Source: Hygrocybe punicea (Eukaryota > Basidiomycota > Agaricomycetes > Agaricales > Hygrophoraceae). Taken from it: a DNA stretch of 64,000 nt. Both the position numbers and the translations under genes were made by a program. Under the pieces are notes generated by a model. It was not told the DNA's origin. It saw nothing but the letters and a program-made list of their open reading frames with translations, and ran no database searches. Of the stretch, positions 56,783 through 64,000 are shown one piece after another (positions within the stretch are counted from its first letter, which is position 1; the number at the start of each line of letters is the position of its first letter). The DNA is taken from assembly GCA_963556145.1 (NCBI GenBank), contig OY744467.1:4278001-4342000 (forward strand). The letters are read 5' to 3'.

Positions 56783-58504
56783 TACCATGGCAGTGCTGTA
56801 ATGAATATGGGCGGGTTTTCTCCGTCAATGGAACGTGAATCTTTCGGTCGGCGAAGCACGAAAGCCTATCCAGTAATGGGGTCCAGCTCGCTGGGGGACA
56901 CGAAAAGATGATAAATTGCGTACCTTGGGCGTTGGGTGCTTTGACGACGCGTATGCGACGGCCATGCTTGCGGTGGTGAACGCACACCATAGACGTGCTG
57001 AAATGCCACAACCCACGAGCACAACGAGTCAACTCCACGTCCACACTTTGCAAACCTGTGGAATTCAACTTACGGACACAGCCGCCCTCGCCATCATCTT
57101 CCTTGGTCAACAGAAGCACCCCGGCATTGCATTCAGACAACCCGCGCTCACGACAGGCTCCTTCGTGGGAGACACCCAGTCATCTAAGTCAATTCAGTCA
57201 ATCACAACAACGGCCAACGCACTCCAAAATACATCAACCAGAACCCCTCGAAGCACCTCGTGAGGATCTTCTTCACCCGAGACGCATAACTTATCGCCAA
57301 CGGCGCGGGCAAGCATCGTCCTTGTGATATGCTCGCCTGCACCTGCGAACATCGAAAATGAGCGTTTGGTATAGATAAAAAGAAGTTTTCCCGAACCTGA
57401 GACACTGCACGCCAGCCCCCTGGTTGCCCAGCACCCCGCACCAAACACGGCCGCCTCGAACCCCCGTCAGCCTTTTTTTTTTCCAAATTTGTACCAACAT
57501 AAGGCTTACTTCTCCAATACGCCCCGGGCACTTCAGCAGCAAACCACCACTACGCAAGCCCCCACCAGAAAACATATGCATCAACTCCTCACCACCCGCA
57601 GAGGACTCAGAAACCCCACCCACCTCGAGACGCCCGCAGCCATCCCGCCTCCCGTGTCCAAAGCCACCGCGCCTACAGTATCTTGAACGTTATTCATTCC
57701 ACCCTCTTCCTCCACCCCTGGAGACAGCACGTCAGACGCCCCTCCAAGACGCCACTTCCACATGCGCCACTCCGCCGTCGCGCGGGGTGTTACCAGTGCC
57801 TCAGGGGGGACGATCCGTAACCCCGTGGCGGCAGCGAACTCGTGCGCACCTGCAGAAACGAGGGTCCTGTTCCGAATGTAAGAAGCAACAAGGGCCGCCC
57901 GCGCGGGTAAGGGTAGGGGTGGGTGAAAGGAGGACGCACAAAGGTGCGACGCGCCCGAGCGGGTCGGGGGCGCGTGCATGGTCTAGGACGGCGCGTGCGA
58001 CGCGGATGGGGTTCTTCACGCCTTTGAGTAAATAGCCATGGTGAGTGTACTCGGTTCAGTACAGTATATGTGTGTGTTCTACACACCGGAAACGGCACCG
58101 GCGCTCCCAAAGTCGCCTGTCAGTCCGTCCATGAGTGCTGCATCGCACTCGACGCGTCCGTCCAGTGTGAGGTTGGAGCCGAGCCCTGGGAGGACGTGGC
58201 ACCATGACTACCGGAGCAAGGCGGAAGAAAGAGAGGCTGACCTGCGTTGAGGAAGGGCTCGTCTTCGAGCACGGATACCGCGTCCTCGACTGCGCCGAGC
58301 GCCGAGCGTTCCTGAAGGAGTGCATCCAAGGACCGGCTGCAGGCGCTAGGTGATGACAATAATATATACAAGATGCACGCCAGAGAGCCAACTGTGTTTT
58401 TCTCTGAATAAAACTCACCGCCGCAAGGCTTTCTTGACATCGCGGTCGGAGGAAGGACTGTGCACTCCGGCCCCACCGTGAACTGCGACGCAAACATTGT
58501 TCAT
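56783..58504 (-). CDS. Threonine-type asparaginase / Taspase-like N-terminal nucleophile hydrolase
   Basis: Autocatalytically cleaved hydrolase of the plant-type asparaginase/Taspase family. It starts MNNVCVAVHGGAGVHSPSS. Spliced exons give ACSRSLDALLQERSALGAVE, SVLEDEPFLNAG, LGSNLTLDGRVECDAALMDG, GDFGSAGAVSGVKNPIRVAR, then a variable loop and the nucleophile motif NVQDTVGAVALDTGGGMAAG, where Thr of DTVGAV becomes the new N-terminus. A later segment is LARAVGDKLCVSG. About nine exons. The 3' end is uncertain: the last exon is modelled to a TAG at 56783, but the frame could also continue to 56643 and overlap the TFB4 end. Divergent from HSBP1 by 132 bp. Confidence 0.8.
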
Positions 58505-58636
58505 TGAGATTTGGGCGCAAACCTGAGGTGCTTGAAGGAATTTCATCAAGCTTAAGTAGCTGGCAAGGAGAAGGAACTGACCACGAAGTTGAAGCTGGAC
58601 GGTAAACAAAGAAACTGCATTGTTCACAGTCAACAA

Positions 58637-59214
58637 ATGCCTTTTCCCGCCCTTCCACTCAATACGCCCTCCAGGTCTTCCACAATCAACAAGCCAGACC
58701 GCAACTCCGGATCTGCCAACACAACCCCAACTCCCGCCAGTAAGAGCTCCGCCTCTTCGTCGTCGTCGTCGTCGTCGTCCAAAACACCAGGCTCAGGGCC
58801 GGGACTGCCCGACATCTCCAGTCCACACGAGTTGACTGCCTTTGTGAGTACACGTAGGACCTCCTGCAATACCCGCAAAAAAGTGTTTGACGGGAGGGCT
58901 TGCCTTCTTCACTGGGTGCAGGTGGAAACTCTGTTGGAGCAGCTGGACACAAAATTCGACCAGATGTCGACCCAGATTCTGGACCGCAGTATGTCTATGT
59001 CACCTTACCCATTGTTTTCCCCTCGTCATTCACGCACATTTGCCAGTGACGCAGATGTCTAAGCGTGTCGACGCCCTGGAGGCCTCAATACAAGACATCA
59101 TCAGCAACGGAGACAACGCAACAGGTAGCATGAGCCTGCCCCAATCACCCATCCCTACATCGTTGTTGATAAGGCGCGGAAGCTAATACAGCAGGGTGGA
59201 TGGCACTTTCGTGA
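58637..59214 (+). CDS. Heat shock factor-binding protein 1 (HSBP1) homologue
   Basis: Small coiled-coil protein; HSBP1 binds heat-shock factor trimers and attenuates the response (established in animals; also known as a WASH-complex assembly factor). Four exons. The N-terminus is a Ser/Pro-rich extension with a poly-Ser run near 58755-58785 that animal homologues lack. Then comes the HSBP1 core: ELTAFVETLLEQLDTKFDQM, STQILDRMTQMSKRVDALE, ASIQDIISNGDNAT. It ends GWMALS (TGA 59212-59214). All junctions are GT-AG and in frame. Confidence 0.9.
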
Positions 59215-59325
59215 AGCAGACTGTTCCCTTTCTTGTAATTTTTGGATACATTACAGCGGATCTATACTTGCGCATACCATCGCTCATTGACACTCTTTTC
59301 CGAACACACGCACACACGCACATGC

Positions 59326-60814
59326 TCACACCACAGCACTCAAATCAAACATCCTCTCTCCATCCCGCTTCACTGCCACACCCTTCTCAGTAACGATCGC
59401 GGTAATCAGCTCGGCGGGCGTAACATCGAAGCTGGGGTTGTAGATACCCGGAAGATCAGGAGGTGGGATCATCACGACGGCCTGTGCCCTCTCGCCGTGG
59501 TCGTCTAGTACCGGAGGGTGGAGTGCTCCACGCACGAGACATGCCTCAAGTGGAGGGCGGTGCTCGATTGGAATACTGGCGAGGGGAATTTCTCAGATCT
59601 ACAAGTAGTAGGGATGGGGGATATTCCTTACCTAGAGCCGTCGGCGACGTCGAGGTCCACAGTGCTCACGGGGGCGACGACGATGAACGGGGTGTTGTGT
59701 CGTGCCGCCAGAACAGCTGCGTTGTATGTTCCAATCTGCAGACGTGTGTGTCATGTAAACGGCTCGGAATAAGAATGAGGATGATACTGCGAACCTTGTT
59801 AGCGGTGTCGCCATTCTTAGCGATCCTGTCTGCACCGACAGCTGTGTAGAGGTGTGACCATCAGCAATAGAGTTGGAAACTATTGAGAATGTGAGACTGG
59901 CCGACGGCATGGATGTTGTGGTGTTGGAATAAGGAGCCGACCATGGTGTCGCAGATCATGACGGAGGGTATCCTGAGGGTTTGGAGCTCGAGGGCGGTAA
60001 GACTGGCGAAATGTCAACGATTGACAAATGGGGAGCACATGTGCACACACCGCGAGCCTTGGTGGTACGGTGCGGTCTGCGTGTAGTACGCAGTGCCGAG
60101 GTGGCTGGACTCGTGGAGGAAAGTGATGAGTCCTAATGCCGTGCCGTATCCCTGTCAGGAATGAGCAACATGGTGCATCAGGCGGCAAGGAATACGCACG
60201 GATGTCGCGAGAGAACCGGTGTTGCACACCGTCAGGACATTTAACGCTGTCCCTGTCCCGCCCTGCTGCATCACGCGCTCGATCAGCCACTCACCGCCGA
60301 GCCTCGACATGGCCTTGTTCCGGCCGACATCCTCGTCTGCGACGTGCTGGCCTTCTACGATGAGAGCCTGTGCAGTCTTCCGGGCATCGTTCCCCGCGTC
60401 AATTGATGCGTGGAGCGCGTGCGTGAGGCGGCGGGTGGCGGCACCGAGGTTGACTGCTGTTGGGCGCGCGGTGAAGAGGAATGCGAGGATGGGCTCGATG
60501 TGGGCCTTGAGGGCATCCGTCGAGACGAGGAATTCGGGTGTAGGAGACTGTTGGAGCGCGAGCGAGAGGTGGAAGGCGACGGCCAGTGCTGCGAGAGAAG
60601 CAATGGCGGGTGCACCGCGAATCTGTTTCGCGGAAGGTGCGAGTCAGCGAGTCGGTCAGGCGGGGTCGGATGAATGTTGGGGTACCTTCATGGACTTTAT
60701 GGCATCGTGTGCGTGCTCGATAGAGTCTATTTGGATGAACTGGGTTGTGTGGGGGAGCAGGAGCTGGTTGACGATCTCGAGTTTGTCTTTCGAGGCTCTG
60801 ATCGATGCGAGCAT
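59326..60814 (-). CDS. MRI1: Methylthioribose-1-phosphate isomerase (MtnA/Mri1)
   Basis: Converts 5-methylthioribose-1-phosphate to methylthioribulose-1-phosphate in the methionine salvage pathway; member of the eIF2B alpha/beta/delta fold family. It starts [20 protein letters not shown]. Visible family features are [39 protein letters not shown], the catalytic-Cys loop [53 protein letters not shown] (catalytic Asp), [20 protein letters not shown] and a C-terminal [16 protein letters not shown]. About six exons. Homologues share all of these positions, which separates it from true eIF2B subunits. Confidence 0.92.
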
Positions 60815-60838
60815 TTTTATTTATTTATTTATTTATTG
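60813..60838. repeat. ATTT microsatellite at the MRI1 start
   Basis: TTTATTTATTTATTT run immediately upstream of the MRI1 ATG, inside the 148-bp divergent promoter shared with the lipase gene. Confidence 0.75.
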
Positions 60839-60962
60839 TCACTTATTAGGATAATACAAACAAATTTGAATCACGTGACTTGAAATCACATGCAATCTTC
60901 GACAAAGACTATAATTACTGCTGACAAGGTCGTTCTTCCTCACATGCACCTCCTCACCGACT

Positions 60963-63752
60963 ATGATCGACCACCTCGTCGGCCGTCCGAGCCCGTCCTG
61001 GAAACGCACACAGGTTCGGTTTCTCCTTTTTTTTCTTTTTCTTTTTCTTCCGCTCTAATCTCCGCCGCGTCGTCCCAGGTCTTTCTCGTCATTCTATTCT
61101 GGCTATGGAGGATATTGTGTGGAAGTCCCACCGCACCTCGGTTCTTCTGGCTACGGCCGGTAAATAGGGCTCTCAGTGCGGCGTAACGATCCACCTTTTT
61201 CTGGAGTACCGGCTAACCCTCACACAGAACGTTTCACACCATGGCAACTCATTCTAAGCACCCTCACCAGTATCTACGCATTACGAAATATAGACAAGAT
61301 CCTCGGTCTTGGTTGTATGTCTCTAGTTCTATTTCCTTTACCTCACCCTTTCCTCACTTGTTACCTCCTCAGCACCAGAGCCCCTCGCTCGTCTCGTGAG
61401 TTGCGTACACCTACATATCCCTCATCGTCCCTTATCCTTGTCCTTGTCCTTAGTATTCTCCTTCATATTACCGTGCAACTTGGATTACTACAGGTCTCGA
61501 TGCCGGCTTCGCCACAGCGATGTCCATCCGCCCAAAGTGGCTGAGAGACATCTGCTCCGTACTGTTCTCGGTGTACTATATAATATATGCCAACGAAGGC
61601 GATGAAAAGGCTAGTCTCACTCATTCGTCATGAATGCGTGTAATCATCCAATCCGCGTCCCACCCAGCTTCGTAAATTCAGAGCAGTTCCAACGGTAGAA
61701 ATGTTTCGGGCGACATGGGAGAAGACCACGAATCCCTATGTAAAGCAAGATCACTCACCTTATATACTTTTACTTACTCAACAACCTCTATTCAGATTGG
61801 CTTCTTCACCCAACTCCCTCGCATCGCACTCCGCCGCAGAATTCTCCTGCCTCGCCCTAAACCATCCCCGTATCTTCGTCCTATCACTGCCTTCCTCTTT
61901 TTTGCTCGGCCTGAAAATGAATTGTGTCAGTCAACCGATCTCGTTCTTGATTTCCCCGGGAGTGGTTTCGTGGCCATGTCGCCCGAGCACCATGAAGAGC
62001 GACTGAGGGTGTGGGCATTGCGAACGGGAAGGCCAGTACTCTCGGTTGACTATGGCAAGGCCCCCGAGTGTGAGTGGTGCATCACCTTTCCCAAAATACT
62101 GGAGAAAACTCATCATCTATAGATCCGTACCCGTTCGCGATCGACGAGGCTTACGACGTGTATCGTGTGTTGGTCGAGTCTGCGGGCACTGTTATCGGGA
62201 TGTCTGGTCGGAAGCTTAACATCATCATCTCCGGCGACTCTGCGTAAGCGATCGCTCATTTATATGAGCAGATGATGAGTGAACATTATTTCCACAGTGG
62301 TGCTACCATTGCCGTGAATGTCGTCATCAAGATCCTGGAACATAACTCGCCACCGCTGGCGCCACCCCCACCCCCTGGCGAGCTGCTGCCGAAGCCACGG
62401 GCGTTGGTGCTCAACTACGCTGCACTCGACTTCAATTTTACGTCGTGGATGTCCCCGGCGCACCTTCACGTGCTGCGCTCGGAGCAGTCATCTGGAAACC
62501 TCCCCGGTCTCCTGGGGCTTGCAGCACAGAAAGACCATTTGCAGCACGTTAGCCCGCTGAGTATGGTTGGCGATAAGCGCCCGCGTACACGAGGGAAACG
62601 GCTGCGCCGCCGTACGAGCTGGCGGGATGCGTTACGGGGGCTAGCGAATGGGAACGAAGGCAAGGTGAATCGGGAGGAACCACCGGCACTGAGGACACGT
62701 TCATCCACTAGTGCAGTGCGAATGCAGGGTGTCATACGGACACCCACTGGCGTGCGGCGTGGGATGTCACACCCGCTGCTGAACAATGGAGATGACAGGG
62801 CTGAACTTGCGGATACAGAGAGCGATGAGGAAGAAGACTTTGAGCAATGGAGGGAGGAGGACCGACCAATTGGAGCACGGGTGCGGTATGTGTATCAGCA
62901 CTCGCCCTCTGCGCCCGAGGGTGGCGAACAGGCAGGAGAGGAGTCGAGTGGTGGGGCAGAAGGATGGGATTCGAAGGGGAAAGAGCCCATTGGCACGAGA
63001 TTGACGATGACGAGTCGGACTGGATACTTCCAGGACCGAATTATCTCACCTAGCATGGCAAGTCCCTGAAGCAGAAGGGACAAGATTGGTACTGATACAT
63101 TGTGCAGATGCGTGCGATGGCGATCTTATACATAGGGCCGCACCGCAACCCGGACTTTGCCACGGACTTCCATATCTCGCCGATATTAACACCTCCTGAG
63201 CTGCTGGCGCAGTTCCCGCCGTTGTTAATGCAATGCGGGGAAAAGGATCCGTTCGTGGACGACACAGTAATTTTCGCGGGGCGAGTGCGGGAGGCGAAGC
63301 GGGCGCGACGGGCGGAGCTAGACTTGCTGCTGAGTGGGAAGAGCGCGCGGTTCGGGGAGGAGTTGCGGATGAGCGTTGCGGAGGGGAGTGGGGACGAGGG
63401 AGGATTGAGGAAGGAGCGGGAGCAATTGGGGAGAGAGGGGGATGAGGAATGGGTAGAGATGGTGCTGTTCTCTGAGTGGAGTCACGGGTATCTGCAGATG
63501 CAGAGCCTGATGAGCGAGGCGAGGGGGGTTGTGAGTGAGCTAGGGGATTGGATTGGCAGAGCGTTTGTGAAGTACTCGGGTGAGGAGACGACGGGTGGTG
63601 AAGGAGTGGCGTCTGAGACAGAGGACGAGTCGAGCGTGATTAGGTTTATCGCAGGGAGTCGGAAGCGAACACCGCCTGCAGGTGCCAGTGTGGAGAGCGG
63701 ACCGACGATTACGGAGAGCGAACTGATGAGGAGGCGACGACTGCTTATATAA
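60963..63752 (+). CDS. Hormone-sensitive-lipase-like alpha/beta hydrolase, membrane-associated
   Basis: Predicted ester or triacylglycerol hydrolase. The start MIDHLVGRPSPSWKRTQ joins a hydrophobic N-terminal helix (VFLVILFWLWRILCG). Exons then give RFTPWQLILSTLTSIYALRN, LDAGFATAMSIRPKWLRD, FRAVPTVEM and RATWEKTTNPY. The catalytic half has LDFPGSGFVAMSPEHHEERL, YPYPFAIDEAYDVYRVL, IISGDSAGATIAVNVVI (Ser nucleophile), LLMQCGEKDPFVDDTVIF (Asp) and FSEWSHGYLQM (His), a complete triad in HSL order. A long charged insert (about 62560-63050) separates Ser from Asp. Two introns appear to be GC-AG (61610-61667 and 63058-63107). Divergent from MRI1 by 148 bp. Confidence 0.85.
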
Positions 63753-63854
63753 TAATTGATAATTAGGTAATACGATTCGATCATGCTGTGTCAGCACAGC
63801 CACCCAGCGAGAGAATGAACGTGATCCGCTACCGGAGTGTGATCAGTTCCTATT

Positions 63855-64000
63855 AGGCTGTGTTTTTCTTCCCTACTCGCAACACCCATCTCTCCCAATG
63901 TCCCACCATCCCATAAACTCTGACCTGCACAGGAACCACTCTCTCCAGCACACCCCTTTCTCTGTCCGTCCTCCATACACGCTTCACCACCTCCCCCAAG
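63855..64000 (-). CDS. C-terminal end of a further gene (partial)
   Basis: An open minus-strand frame enters from the right edge and ends at TAA 63855-63857. It reads LGEVVKRVWRTDRERGVLER, then VVPVQVRVYGMVGHWERWVL, a basic, strand-like stretch with unusually low Ser/Pro compared with random sequence here. Product not recognised; support is only codon composition and position. Confidence 0.3.

Overview
This is nuclear DNA of a filamentous basidiomycete, most likely a mushroom-forming Agaricomycete. Genes carry many 45-70 bp introns with GTRNGY-like donors and CAG/TAG acceptors. Neighbouring genes are packed tightly on both strands. The gene set is typical of fungi: Wee1 kinase, a developmental-type homeodomain factor, NAD formate dehydrogenase, Slu7, Chd1 and a fungal HSL-like lipase. 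I could not name the genus. No rRNA, tRNA or CRISPR was recognised.

Left part, 1-23 kb: a transposon island. After a partial unknown gene (1-1427, minus) come a hairpin MITE (1715-2130) and a degenerate inverted-repeat element (2251-4411) holding a G-rich array. Next is a chromodomain Ty3/Gypsy element (4885-15281) whose 3' LTR is split by an apparently intact, intron-containing hAT transposon (11943-15201, 8-bp target duplication). Abutting it is a Ty1/Copia element (15282-22941) with a truncated 5' LTR. Its reverse-transcriptase gene is split by a small non-autonomous LTR element (18389-21435), and that element's own ORF is split by a hAT-type MITE (19932-20575). Both retrotransposon polyproteins are broken, and most internal stops are TGA at a former CGA or TGG codon. 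The Gypsy pol carries an extra PUA/ASCH-like domain after the chromodomain, which is the most unusual protein feature here.

Right part, 23-64 kb: gene-dense single-copy DNA with about sixteen genes. In order: RNase H2 subunit B (-), Wee1 (+), homeodomain factor (+), RING/TRAF zinc-finger protein (-), Dbp7 helicase (-), membrane-anchored secretory cyclophilin (+), secreted GH45/expansin-like protein (-), formate dehydrogenase (+), CTD-kinase-type cyclin (-), Slu7 (+), a small membrane protein (+), Chd1 (-), TFIIH Tfb4 (+), Thr-type asparaginase/Taspase (-), HSBP1 (+), methylthioribose-1-phosphate isomerase (-), HSL-like lipase (+), and the edge of one more gene (-). Several genes form head-to-head pairs with only 85-150 bp between start codons, implying shared bidirectional promoters.

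The genes do not form a metabolic cluster. Many are housekeeping functions in nuclear information processing: replication/repair (RNase H2B, Tfb4), cell-cycle control (Wee1), transcription and chromatin (CTD-kinase cyclin, Chd1, Tfb4), splicing (Slu7) and ribosome biogenesis (Dbp7). Exon joins given below were derived by hand from reading frame, splice signals and family resemblance.
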